A stretch of DNA of 64,000 bases from Bhargavaea massiliensis (lineage in GTDB: Bacteria; Bacillota; Bacilli; Bacillales_A; Planococcaceae): the NCBI RefSeq assembly GCF_018390575.1, contig NZ_JAHBCJ010000007.1:1-64000 (forward strand), given 5' to 3'. A program made the position numbers and the translations under genes. Of this stretch, positions 27,019 to 35,828 are shown piece after piece. Position 1 is the stretch's first letter; every line of letters starts with the position of its first letter. The notes under the pieces were generated by a model. The model saw only the letters and a list, made by a program, of their open reading frames with translations. It had not been told where the DNA came from and did not search any database.

Positions 27019-28773
27019 TTAGGCTTGGCCGGCCAGGCTTTTCGATTGGACGAGTTGGCCGCCGCCGTCTTTCAGATACTTGATGATGCCTTCCGAGGCC
27101 CGGTAGCCGAGTGCGCCGATGGTCGGTGTCGGGTGGTGGCTTCCGAAGTGAGGGAAGGCGGAGCCGCCGACAACAAACAGGTTTTCCATGTCCCACATCT
27201 GGAGGTACGTGTTGACCGCGGATGATTCCTTGTCCGGCCCCATGATCACGCCGCCGGTATAGTGGCCGCCGGAGTAGATATGATCGAACTCTTCATCGTC
27301 GGCAACGCTGTCTTTGTCGATGATGTCCGCTCCCATCGCTTCCACGATCTCTGCGCATTTCTCGATTCCGAACTTCGCGATGTTGCGTTCCTGATCGGTG
27401 TATTTGTTCGTGACTCGGAGAAGAGGATCCCCGAAGTCATCCTTGTATGTCGGGTCCAGGCTCAGGTAGTTGTGCCAATAGGAGAGGACCGCCGGTGTGT
27501 ACCAGACCATCAGGTTCCGGTAGGCATAGTGGATAGACTTCTCCTTGTATTCGGCACCCCATCTCTTGGTGCCTTTCGGGACATGATTCAGGCCGATCGC
27601 ACCATAACCGTACTGGCGCAGTTCGATTCCGCCGCCGTGGATGAAATCAAGGTCAGTATGGTCAAACAGATCCGCGTCGAAGTCGCTGAGTCCGGCGCCA
27701 AGTGCTCCGGCACCCGCATACAGGTTGAACTTTTTATCCTCGAAAAATCCTCTGGCCCCTAGGAAGGTGATGTCCCCCTGGATTGCAAAGTTTTTGCCGA
27801 TGATGCCTTTGCGGGTTTTCGGATCGTAGGGTTCGCCGATCCCGGACAGCATCAGAAGCCGGTTGTTGGAAAACGTAAATGCCGCTAGGACGACAACGTC
27901 CGCAGGCTGCTCATATTCGGCCCCTGTCAGGACATCCGTGTAGAGGACACCGGTTGCTTTGTCTCCTTCATAGAGGACGCGGCGAACAAGCGCGTCCGTC
28001 CGGAATTCGGCGTTTCCGGTTTTTTGTGCTGTCGGGATGACGGTTGCGATCGGGTCTGACTTCGCGCTGAAGTCACATCCGTACATGGTGCAGTACGAGC
28101 AATACATGCACGGGTTCATATTTTCCCCGTCCGGGTTGGTATAGGCTTGTGACAAGTTGCAGGCAGCCAGCTGATACGGATGGTAGCCGAGACTTTTTGC
28201 CGCTTTCTTAAACAGTTTAAGGGCCGGGGTTTCCTTTAAAGGAGGATTCGGCCAGTCGTTTTTCCTCGGATCGCCTAGCGGGTCGGGTTCGCCCGATACA
28301 CCGGCCGTCTTCTCCCATTTATCGTAATAAGGCTCCATCTCTTCGTATGTAATGCCCCAGTCCTGGATGGTGCTGTCCTTAGGGATTTTATCTTCTCCGT
28401 ACCGTTCGATGGTCTTGGAACGGATTTCAAAGTCATACGCCCTCCAACGGTAAGTGGAACCGGCCCAGTGCACGCTTCCGCCCCCAAGATCGTCTCCGAC
28501 CATCATTTCTTGCTGGGTTCGGACGGGCAGTGCCACGTCATCAATATTGACACGTGACGTGATGGTTTCGGACGACAGTTTCTGCATCATGTCGAAACGG
28601 TTCGTATAGCGCAATTCATCTTTTGCGCCGATAAAGTCGGAGCGGTTCTGCCTTTTTCCTCTTTCCAGCACGACCACTTTATGGCCGGCCTTGGCTGTCT
28701 CTGCAGCCACTACGCCGCCAGCCCAACCGCTGCCCACGACGACGACATCGACCTTCTCTAGTTTAATTGCCAA
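27019..28773 (-). CDS. GMC-family FAD dehydrogenase, large subunit (gluconate 2-dehydrogenase type)
   Basis: Flavoprotein dehydrogenase of the GMC family, similar to large subunits of membrane-linked gluconate or sorbitol dehydrogenases. It starts AIKLEKVDVVVVGSGWAGG, with the FAD Rossmann GSGWAGG near residue 15, and contains CMYCSYCTMYGCDFSAKSDP and a C-terminal GSHHPTPTIGALGYRA with the active-site His region. A TTG start at 28773 has AGGAGGGG five bases upstream and gives 584 residues; the longer open frame to 28929 runs backwards into the preceding gene. It lies 19 bp after the Tat-signal subunit and itself lacks a signal, so export as a complex is inferred. Confidence 0.85.
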   Translation of the reverse strand: MAIKLEKVDVVVVGSGWAGGVVAAETAKAGHKVVVLERGKRQNRSDFIGAKDELRYTNRFDMMQKLSSETITSRVNIDDVALPVRTQQEMMVGDDLGGGSVHWAGSTYRWRAYDFEIRSKTIERYGEDKIPKDSTIQDWGITYEEMEPYYDKWEKTAGVSGEPDPLGDPRKNDWPNPPLKETPALKLFKKAAKSLGYHPYQLAACNLSQAYTNPDGENMNPCMYCSYCTMYGCDFSAKSDPIATVIPTAQKTGNAEFRTDALVRRVLYEGDKATGVLYTDVLTGAEYEQPADVVVLAAFTFSNNRLLMLSGIGEPYDPKTRKGIIGKNFAIQGDITFLGARGFFEDKKFNLYAGAGALGAGLSDFDADLFDHTDLDFIHGGGIELRQYGYGAIGLNHVPKGTKRWGAEYKEKSIHYAYRNLMVWYTPAVLSYWHNYLSLDPTYKDDFGDPLLRVTNKYTDQERNIAKFGIEKCAEIVEAMGADIIDKDSVADDEEFDHIYSGGHYTGGVIMGPDKESSAVNTYLQMWDMENLFVVGGSAFPHFGSHHPTPTIGALGYRASEGIIKYLKDGGGQLVQSKSLAGQA

Positions 28774-28792
28774 GTTGACCCCTCCTAAAAAA

Positions 28793-29635
28793 TTAATGGC
28801 CGTGATAATCCCTGAGATTCTTGGGCTCCAGCACGATGAACTCATCCGGTTCGATCTGATCGGCATAGGTTGCCCGTGGTCCTGGATATTCCAGCATCCT
28901 CCAGCCATCCATATTGCGGTTGCCGCCATAAACAGGGTCTGAATAAGCCCCTTCGATCGTTGCCTGTACGAGCGTATTAAAGAACGTTGCGGAAGAAACG
29001 CCCGTCATCTCGGCTTCATCATTTTCGAACATCGTCAGAATTTCATCCTGCTGTTCCGGTTCGAGATCCTTGAAACCGGCATCAAATTTCTGCCGGGCTG
29101 CATGGTCGATCGCGCGAACTCCGACGACGAACATCTCTGCGCGGGTCATCCGGGTCTGGTAGCGCGGCGACGGCAGCGAAATGAGCGTCTCGGAGTTCGG
29201 GCCTTGTTCATCCCGACCCTCGGAGGTTTTGCTCATATCTTCGTATTCGTTGGCCTGCTTGATATTATAGAAAGGTGCTTTCATATACTCATTTGTGTTC
29301 ATTCCCCACTCACCGATCAGCTGGCGATCGATAAAATAGGGGACGCCAAGACCGATTGCCCCTGGGCCATTGCTGTCTTCAGGGAAGATGCGCTCCGTCG
29401 CCGCGGCGAGAATATCAAAGTCTTCCTGGCGGCTGAAGAAAATACGGGTGTCATTTAAATTTACTGTGTCCTTGCCTTTCCCGCTGTCGCCTTTTTGTCC
29501 TGAATCTTTTACTTCATTCGTAATCAGGCTTCCGAGCAATCCGCCGCCGAGAAGTCCCCCCGCCAGCAGACCTGAACTTTTGAGGAAATCTCTCCGGTCC
29601 ATGCCTTTCTTTTCCGGCTGCTTAGAGTCTGCCAT
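28793..29635 (-). CDS. Gluconate 2-dehydrogenase subunit 3 family protein with Tat signal
   Basis: Small subunit of a flavin dehydrogenase, 280 residues. The N terminus has a clear twin-arginine signal (DRRDFLK, Arg14 and Arg15) followed by a Gly/Leu-rich hydrophobic segment, so the folded complex should leave through the TatA-TatC system found at 6401-7422. The mature part has the family's AATERIFPED, GVPYFIDRQL and GWRMLEYPGPRA segments. It is the first gene of the operon. The usual cytochrome c subunit is absent, so the electron acceptor is unknown. Confidence 0.85.
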   Translation of the reverse strand: MADSKQPEKKGMDRRDFLKSSGLLAGGLLGGGLLGSLITNEVKDSGQKGDSGKGKDTVNLNDTRIFFSRQEDFDILAAATERIFPEDSNGPGAIGLGVPYFIDRQLIGEWGMNTNEYMKAPFYNIKQANEYEDMSKTSEGRDEQGPNSETLISLPSPRYQTRMTRAEMFVVGVRAIDHAARQKFDAGFKDLEPEQQDEILTMFENDEAEMTGVSSATFFNTLVQATIEGAYSDPVYGGNRNMDGWRMLEYPGPRATYADQIEPDEFIVLEPKNLRDYHGH

Positions 29636-29864
29636 TTCACATGCCTCCTTTTAATGGATAAATGCCAGTCCTCTCCGGCCGGTGTACTATGTAAATTGAT
29701 AATGAGGCCGGAGTCCGACTCTCTTCTCCTATTGCCTAACCCCGCTTCTTTAAACCTTTTCTTCCGGGCGGCGGGGTTTTCCGGTAGAGTAATAGAAGGT
29801 AATGGAAAAAACGGAACCATTCCGTTGGATAAACGTATAGTTTGAGCAGAAAGGGGGACACCCC

Positions 29865-32279
29865 GTGAATGAGGAAATCAAAGAAATCCTGAAACGTCTA
29901 TCCGGCATGGAAGAGGAGATGCGGGCGATGAGACAGGAGATGCAGTCTTTGAAAGCCGGGGAGGACGATGCGGAGAAGGACAGTGACCGCCAGGAAAGTG
30001 TGGCGGAAGGTCTGGATGACTATGAAATTCCAGAAGAGGTGCCTGATCCGGTACCGGAATCTGCCGAAGTGGAGGAACAACCGCCTGCAATACAGGAGGG
30101 CGAGGAACCGGTGGCGGAAAAGCCGGGGGAAGAACCAGAGGCAGCCCGTCCGCCGTCCCTGTCGGAAATGATGGCGAGCATCGGGCTCGGGGGCGCTGCG
30201 GACACTGAAGATGAACCGAAAAATACGATAAAAGCAGAGCCCGAACAATCTGAAGAACCGGCAACCGGGAATCCGGGACAACCGGAACAGCCCGAGACGC
30301 CGGGACATCCGGCAGGCACCTACGGCTGGCTGCGGCAACCGGGTGCAGTAAGCCGCGAGCGGGCAGACAGGGAAGAGCGCATCCCGCCTCCTCCACCACC
30401 GAAGCCGGTGTTCAGGGAGCAGAAGCCATTCGACTTCGAGCGGCAGTTTGCCGTCTGGCTGCCGAGAGTGTTCATGGTCATCCTGCTGCTTGGCGTGCTC
30501 TGGGGGCTCAAGGTCAGCTTCGACATGGGCTGGATCACTGAGGGGGTACGGGTGGTCCTCGGCTATCTGGCATCTGTCCTGCTCGGTTACCTCGGCTACC
30601 GCTCCATCCGGGGAGCACGGCGCGGTTTTGGCCTGACACTTTGGGGCGGGACGATCGCCCTCGGCATCCTGACGACGTTCGCGGCGAACCAGCTGTACGG
30701 CTATTTGCCGCTCATTCCGGCATTCCTGATCGGCATCGCTTATGTGGCTGCCGGAATCTACGCTTCCATCCGGACCCGATCGGAGACGCTCACCGTGTTC
30801 ACGGCGATTGCGGGCTTCCTTCTTCCGTTCCTGTTGGAAGGGGAGGGGGCATCCGCGGCGATGTTCTGCGCGTATGTCCTGATATTGTTCCTGGCTTTGT
30901 TTTTTGTTTCGATCCGGAGCCGTCACAGGGTGACGTTTTACGCCCTGTTCCTTCTGTTTAATGTAACGCTCTATCTATATCTGCTCCTGGACGGCGTTAG
31001 GGGCGGACATGAGAACCTGGTGGCCGCGACCGCACTGATCCAGCACCTGGCGCTTTTATCTTTCTACCTGAAGGGAAGCATTCCGCGGTTCCTGTTCACG
31101 GAAGTGCTGCTGTATGTCAACTTCGTGTTCGGCATCATGTGGATTCTGTTGTTTGATGAACCGCTCCTGCAGGTGGCCTACGGCGTTCTGGCAGTGCTCT
31201 ACGCGTCGCTGGCCGTCTATGCCCGCATGCTGAAGGATTCCGCACTCCAGGACATCCTGTCGACGATGGCCGTGGCGGCATCCGCCGCCTTCATCTTCAG
31301 CTTCCGGATGGATGAACCGGCCTTCAAGCTGATGCTGCTGTTTGTGGCCGGAGCGGCCGGCATCTGGGCGGCGCTCCGCTCCGGTGCGATGCGCACGCTT
31401 GCGGTGTCAGGCGGGCTGTATGCACTCGGTGCGTTGTCCGCGCTATCATTCGGCTGGTTCCATGAAGTTTTCTCCGCGGAACATGCGGTATGGCTCATGT
31501 TCATCGGTACGCTGATGCTGATTTTCGCCGCGTTTTACCAGCATCCGCCGGCCTGGATCAAGACCCCGCAGATCGATGCTGCACTGATTGTGGGACAGAT
31601 CGTCGTCCTGATCTATCTGTTCCGGCTGTCAGGTGTTCTTCTCCGGGATGCGGATCTCGCATTCGGACCGGAGTCGCACCTCCGGATCGGAATCCTGGGG
31701 CTGCTGGCATTCGGCAGCACGTTCCTGAGGCGGAGCGCACGCGGCAAGTATGTAGCAATAGCCGGGAAGGTAGAATTCGTTGTGCTCGGCATGCTCCTCT
31801 TGTTCCTGCCGATGACCGGCTGGCAGGGAGGCGGCTACTGGCTCAGCCTGATCGTCAGCCTGCTGTTCGCAACGGGAGTGACTGATCTGCTCATAAAAGA
31901 AATCCGCGGGAGGCGGGTCTCCAAAGAGGGTCTGGAAGTGCCTGCAGCCGCGTTTCTGCTTCAAATTTTCTACTTCTTCCTGATCAACAAATGGCTTTTT
32001 TCCGCAGTCAGGGAATATGGCTGGGAAAGTGAGACGGTGCTATTTGTCCATACTTTTCTCCTTTTCCTGTTCGCGTTTGTTTCGATCTCAGTCGGCCGGA
32101 AGATGGATTGGAAAGCGGTGCGGATTGCAGGGTTTGTCCTGCTGGCCATCAGCTTCCTGAAACTCTTCATCGTTGACCTGGCATCGGTCTCGGTCGTCAT
32201 CCGCGCCATCCTCTTTACCGCGGTCGGCGCGGCGGGCCTCATTTATTCGAGAACATTGCAGAGAGATGATGGGGAATAA
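29865..32279 (+). CDS. DUF2339 family polytopic membrane protein
   Basis: 804-residue membrane protein of unknown function. Residues 1-30 form a short coiled coil (EILKRLSGMEEEMRAMRQEM), 35-175 are Pro/Glu-rich and probably disordered, and from about 195 onward there are more than twenty hydrophobic helices, many with YLGYRSIRG-like Gly/Arg turns typical of DUF2339. GTG start with AAAGGGGG seven bases upstream. It diverges from the dehydrogenase pair and is followed by a terminator and then the repeat arrays. No catalytic motif is visible; a structural or envelope role is a guess. Confidence 0.8.
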   Translation: MNEEIKEILKRLSGMEEEMRAMRQEMQSLKAGEDDAEKDSDRQESVAEGLDDYEIPEEVPDPVPESAEVEEQPPAIQEGEEPVAEKPGEEPEAARPPSLSEMMASIGLGGAADTEDEPKNTIKAEPEQSEEPATGNPGQPEQPETPGHPAGTYGWLRQPGAVSRERADREERIPPPPPPKPVFREQKPFDFERQFAVWLPRVFMVILLLGVLWGLKVSFDMGWITEGVRVVLGYLASVLLGYLGYRSIRGARRGFGLTLWGGTIALGILTTFAANQLYGYLPLIPAFLIGIAYVAAGIYASIRTRSETLTVFTAIAGFLLPFLLEGEGASAAMFCAYVLILFLALFFVSIRSRHRVTFYALFLLFNVTLYLYLLLDGVRGGHENLVAATALIQHLALLSFYLKGSIPRFLFTEVLLYVNFVFGIMWILLFDEPLLQVAYGVLAVLYASLAVYARMLKDSALQDILSTMAVAASAAFIFSFRMDEPAFKLMLLFVAGAAGIWAALRSGAMRTLAVSGGLYALGALSALSFGWFHEVFSAEHAVWLMFIGTLMLIFAAFYQHPPAWIKTPQIDAALIVGQIVVLIYLFRLSGVLLRDADLAFGPESHLRIGILGLLAFGSTFLRRSARGKYVAIAGKVEFVVLGMLLLFLPMTGWQGGGYWLSLIVSLLFATGVTDLLIKEIRGRRVSKEGLEVPAAAFLLQIFYFFLINKWLFSAVREYGWESETVLFVHTFLLFLFAFVSISVGRKMDWKAVRIAGFVLLAISFLKLFIVDLASVSVVIRAILFTAVGAAGLIYSRTLQRDDGE

Positions 32280-32340
32280 AGAGAGTCATTCGGGGCTGTC
32301 CAGAAAATCAGTGGAAACTGATTTCCTGCGACGCCTTTTG

Positions 32341-32369
32341 CTTCCGGATATGATCCGGAAGTTTTTTTA
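32341..32369 (+). terminator. Terminator after the DUF2339 gene
   Basis: CTTCCGGAT ATG ATCCGGAAG followed by seven T. Confidence 0.92.
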
Positions 32370-32387
32370 TTTCGCCGGCAGGGGCAG

Positions 32388-32513
32388 TTTCGTCATTCGG
32401 TAGACCGGTTTCGTTATTGGTCATGCAGGCCCGGGCGAGTGACGAGACAATCGCCGTGAATGCTGAAACTGGAGTGACGAATGACGAAACCAAGCTCATG
32501 AATGACGAAACCG
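32388..32513. repeat. 21-bp repeat array, first inverted copy (2 forward + 4 reverse units)
   Basis: Forward cores CGTYATT start at 32391 and 32412. Reverse-orientation cores (AGTGACG, AATGCTG, AATGACG, AATGACG) start at 32438, 32459, 32480 and 32501. Every step within an orientation is exactly 21 bp and the turn-around gap is 26 bp. The sequence is non-coding and follows a terminator. The stretch CTGAAAC to CCGGTC is repeated at 32750-32800 with few changes. Confidence 0.88.
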
Positions 32514-32633
32514 GTCTTCCCCGGTAATGGAGAGGGTGATGAAAAGTCCGCAGGCCGCTCTTCATCTGGTGCGATTCAGTTAAGAAGGCAGCATAGATAG
32601 GGAGATATTCTACTGCCCAGGTGCCATCACCAG

Positions 32634-32800
32634 TGTCGTCATTCGCCCGTTTGATTACGTCATTTAAGGGGCCGGTTTCGTCATTCCGCCAAATCATTTC
32701 GTCATTGGAACGCCAGGCCTGGGCGAGTGACGAGAAAATCGCCGCGAATGCTGAAACCGGAGTGACGAATGCCGAAACTAAGCTCATGAATGGCGAAACC
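32634..32800. repeat. 21-bp repeat array, second inverted copy (4 forward + 4 reverse units)
   Basis: Forward CGTCATT cores start at 32637, 32658, 32679 and 32700; reverse cores start at 32726, 32747, 32768 and 32789, again exactly 21 bp apart with a 26-bp turn-around centred on the palindrome AGGCCT. The right half is a near copy of 32438-32513, 288 bp away. The array as a whole could fold into a long cruciform or RNA hairpin. Confidence 0.88.
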
Positions 32801-32902
32801 GCCGACCCCGCCGAACCTTCCGCTAACCACACATTCTCCCCGACAAGAACTGTCTAACTACCCCGTCCCCGGGTATAGGATGAATGAAAAGGAGGCGGCA
32901 AA

Positions 32903-33604
32903 ATGGAGAACTTAAGCGGCAAAACAGCCATCGTAACGGGAGCGAGCAGCGGAATCGGGAAGTCGATTGCCAGGCGGCTTGCTAAAGAGGGAATGAATGT
33001 CGTGCTGGCGGCGAGAAGCGCGGAAAAGCTGGCGGACGTGGAAGAGGAGATTAACAGCGGCGGGAGCGGTGAAGCCATTGCGGTTCCGACGGATATGGCC
33101 GATCAATCAAGTGTCCGGGCACTTGTCCAACAGGCCAGGAATGCATACAGCGCTGTCGATGTCCTCGTCAACAATGCCGGACAGATGCTTGCCGGGACGG
33201 TTCGCTCCGGGAAAACGAATGAATGGGACAGCATGATCGACGTCAACATCAAGGGCGTCCTGTACGGTGTGGATGCCGTGCTGCCGGAGATGATTCAGCG
33301 GGGTTCCGGACATCTCTTGAACATCGACTCTGTTTCGGGCCATGAGGTGACAAAGACGAGCACCGTTTACAGCGCGACCAAGTTTGCCGTCCGGGCGATC
33401 TCGATGGGGCTTGAAAAGGAGCTGGCCCGCACCGGAGTCCGGGTGACCAACATCTCTCCGGGCATGGTCGATACCCCGCTGATGGGGTCAAGAAGCGTCG
33501 ACCGGAAAATCCTCGATCCTGAAAACATCGCGGATGCCATCGTCTACGCACTTACCCAGCCGGCTCATGTCAACGTGAACGAAATCACCATACGGCCTGT
33601 CTAA
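32903..33604 (+). CDS. Short-chain dehydrogenase/reductase (SDR)
   Basis: Classical SDR of 233 residues with TGASSGIG at about 11-18, NNAG, IDSVSG and the catalytic YSATK (Tyr, Lys of YxxxK). AAGGAGG stands eight bases before the ATG. It is the third SDR of this type in the window and is not obviously grouped with other metabolic genes. Substrate unknown. Confidence 0.86.
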   Translation: MENLSGKTAIVTGASSGIGKSIARRLAKEGMNVVLAARSAEKLADVEEEINSGGSGEAIAVPTDMADQSSVRALVQQARNAYSAVDVLVNNAGQMLAGTVRSGKTNEWDSMIDVNIKGVLYGVDAVLPEMIQRGSGHLLNIDSVSGHEVTKTSTVYSATKFAVRAISMGLEKELARTGVRVTNISPGMVDTPLMGSRSVDRKILDPENIADAIVYALTQPAHVNVNEITIRPV

Positions 33605-33658
33605 ATCAGAGGTATAAGTCAGAGGCTGTCCGAAGACGAAGGTTCATGGGCAGCATAA

Positions 33659-33713
33659 AGCAAACGGCACGGCCGCCGGCCCGCAGGTAAGACCAGAGTC
33701 CGTGCCGTTTGCT
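33659..33713. terminator. Large hairpin after the SDR gene
   Basis: Perfect 14-bp arms AGCAAACGGCACGG and CCGTGCCGTTTGCT enclose 27 bases. No clear T-run follows, so it may be a terminator core or a leftover of the degraded gene downstream. Confidence 0.5.
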
Positions 33714-33737
33714 ATTCGCTTTACGCAATGAGCACAC

Positions 33738-33920
33738 TCACACAGGAACACTTCCCGGAGCGGGCTGATCGACCGCCGGAGTATCGGCATCGCCGTCTAA
33801 CCCGACAGCCCCAAAGATCAGGAACATTTGCCGCCATCAGATGCTCACCATCATCGATGTCGCGACAATAGGCGTCACGACACCCGCGAAGGCGGCGGCA
33901 GTCATGAGGATAGACATGGA
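33738..33920 (-). pseudogene. MFS transporter C-terminal remnant
   Basis: On the minus strand the sequence reads MSILMTAAAFAGVVTPIVA and TSMMVSI, then an in-frame TGA, then WRQMFLIFGAVGLDGD and a short tail to a stop. The pattern of a small-residue helix followed by WRxMFxIFGAVG is typical of major facilitator carriers, and the premature stop, missing front half and absence of a ribosome binding site mark it as a relic. Confidence 0.6.
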
Positions 33921-34006
33921 GCGGAAGCTTGAGTTTTGAATTATTGAACTATTTCGCGCTTTTCCGTAAGATGGAAGACAATACAACGAAAAAGGAGGCG
34001 GCCGGT

Positions 34007-34522
34007 ATGTCAGACCCGACGATTTTTGAAAACCTCAAGGTCGCTTTTGAAAACCATTTCTATAACCTGGACAATCTGGAGGGCAGGATCCTGATCACGG
34101 GACGGTCAGACGTCATGGATCTCGCCGACTTGTCACGGACGCTTGTCATCCGGTTTGTCCGGACAGAACGGCCGGAAGTTCCGGTGGAAGTGGAGCTAAG
34201 CGCATCCGCGAGCGATCTTGCCGGTGAAATTCTCGAGATGCAGGAAGCTGAGCCGGGAGTAACACTCCGGGTGCGGTTCGAAAAGCTGGTCACTGCCCCT
34301 GCCAAACAATGCGAACAAATCGGCGCCATGCTTGCAGAACTATGGGAGCGCGATATCAGGATTAAACAAACACTGAGCTTCGACTACCCCCAAGGGGATA
34401 CGGGGTGGAAGAACCGAGTGGAGGCGGAGTTCAACACCCGGCTTGATGAAGAACATATGGGGGCCATCGGCCGGTTTGCCGAATCGGTGATGGTTGCTGC
34501 TGGAAAGATGGCAGCGATTTAG
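34007..34522 (+). CDS. Protein of unknown function
   Basis: I do not recognise this 171-residue protein. It is soluble, acidic and mixed alpha/beta, with no membrane helix, Cys pair or nucleotide motif. Features that could help a search are LEGRILITGRSDVMDLADLSRTLVI in the first half (given here in outline: ILITGRSDVMDLADLS) and IGRFAESVMVAAGKMA at the end. The ATG at 34007 has AAGGAGG eight bases upstream; the frame is open from 33929 without such a site. It lies 23 bp before the MBL-fold hydrolase gene, so the two are probably one operon. Confidence 0.7.
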   Translation: MSDPTIFENLKVAFENHFYNLDNLEGRILITGRSDVMDLADLSRTLVIRFVRTERPEVPVEVELSASASDLAGEILEMQEAEPGVTLRVRFEKLVTAPAKQCEQIGAMLAELWERDIRIKQTLSFDYPQGDTGWKNRVEAEFNTRLDEEHMGAIGRFAESVMVAAGKMAAI

Positions 34523-34545
34523 CGAGTGGGGAAGGAAGTGGGGAC

Positions 34546-35526
34546 ATGGCAGAAGCCATCAGACAACAGACCTATACCATTTATCCGATCATTCAGCCGT
34601 CGGATTATCCGGCTTTAAAGACGATTAACTTCTACCTGATCCAAAGGGAAGGCGGACTTGCCCTGATTGATGCGGGAGTGGATACCGATGCTTGTATGAA
34701 GCTCCTCGAAAACACACTGGAGCAGGCAGGTGCTGAAATCAGCGACTTGGACGCGATTTTACTGACGCACCATCACGAGGACCATGCGGGGCTCGTGCCA
34801 AGAATCTTGGACATCAAAGACATTCCGGTTTACGCCCATCGGGAAGCGGTTCCGAGGCTGAAATTGGACAGGGGTTTTCTGGAGATGCGGCTTGAATTTT
34901 TCAGACGTCTATACAGCGAAATGGGCGGCGGGGATATGGGAGCGGAGCGCTTTGCCCGGCTTGAACAGACCATACGGGAAGCGCCCCGGCATGCGCTTCA
35001 AACGGAAATCAACGAAATTGGCGAGGGAGATCAGGTATTCGGCTTCGAGGTGATCGAGACACCCGGCCACTCGCCGGACAGCATCACGTTCCTGGATGCA
35101 GCGGGCCGCACGGCTTTCACGGGCGATGTGCTGATCGACGGTTCCTCGGTCAATGCAATCATCGATCCTGCGCTCAGTGGCAGCCGGCTCCCGTCGGTCA
35201 GCCAGCAGCGCCGCTCTCTCGAAAGATTGGCCGGACTCGGTGCAGACATCCTGTATACGGGTCATCATGAGCCTATCCGCAATATCGAAGAACTTGTCCG
35301 AGACAGGATTTCCCGGATGGACCGTAAATGCGAGAAACTTCTAAAGCTGATCGGGAGCGGTATTTCAGTCCCCGCCCGGATTACCGAGGCCTATTACCGG
35401 GACTTGTACAGGACGCAGTTCCCGCTCGTCATGTCGGAAATCATCGGCCACCTTGACTATCTCGAGGAACAGGGGAAAATCACAAAAACGTCGGATGAAG
35501 GAATATGGCACTATCATCCCGCTTGA
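34546..35526 (+). CDS. MBL-fold metallo-hydrolase
   Basis: Metallo-beta-lactamase-fold hydrolase of 326 residues with the zinc motif HHHEDH (H75, H77, D79, H80), TPGHSPDSI (second metal His), FTGDVL (Asp ligand) and YTGHHEPI (last His). A C-terminal winged-helix-like segment (EIIGHLDYLEEQGKITKTSDEG) follows, as in LACTB2-like and related thioesterase-like MBL proteins. RBS GGAAGG lies nearby. Coupled to the unknown protein upstream. Substrate unknown. Confidence 0.86.
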   Translation: MAEAIRQQTYTIYPIIQPSDYPALKTINFYLIQREGGLALIDAGVDTDACMKLLENTLEQAGAEISDLDAILLTHHHEDHAGLVPRILDIKDIPVYAHREAVPRLKLDRGFLEMRLEFFRRLYSEMGGGDMGAERFARLEQTIREAPRHALQTEINEIGEGDQVFGFEVIETPGHSPDSITFLDAAGRTAFTGDVLIDGSSVNAIIDPALSGSRLPSVSQQRRSLERLAGLGADILYTGHHEPIRNIEELVRDRISRMDRKCEKLLKLIGSGISVPARITEAYYRDLYRTQFPLVMSEIIGHLDYLEEQGKITKTSDEGIWHYHPA

Positions 35527-35719
35527 CAATTATGGTAAAAGGGCTCTCATTTATGGTTTTTGATTCTCAATCCGAGCTGTTACATATGGTGCGGTGATGA
35601 AACCGGACATTATATGAAGAAAATGCATAATTACATACGAATAGGGGAAGACAATCAATTGTCTGGCTCAAATCATTTGCAGATTCTCCGGAGGTTCATT
35701 ATACTTGATTTGAAGTTGT
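35527..35719. other. AT-rich region upstream of the katA PerR-like box
   Basis: No gene is supported here: a short open frame at 35560-35751 lacks a ribosome binding site. The region is AT-rich and probably holds the distal promoter of katA. Confidence 0.5.
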
Positions 35720-35734
35720 TTAGAATGATTATAG
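35720..35734 (+). promoter_or_regulatory. PerR-like box upstream of katA
   Basis: TTAGAATGATTATAG matches the PerR consensus TTATAAT-N-ATTATAA at 12 of 14 specified positions and differs from the ahpC box only at the central base. A further half-site-like CATTCTAAAC follows at 35744. Peroxide-inducible control of katA by PerR is expected. Confidence 0.75.
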
Positions 35735-35828
35735 AAAGAAACTCATTCTAAACAAGAAGCCCCTTTCTACTTTAAAAACATTCTGAAAACAGGTAGTATA
35801 AGGGTATCGACACCACAAGGAGGTTTTC

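Noticed and set aside
29898-30926. 342-codon frame antisense to the DUF2339 gene
   Set aside because: Low-complexity shadow frame with no ribosome binding site, while the sense protein has clear family features.
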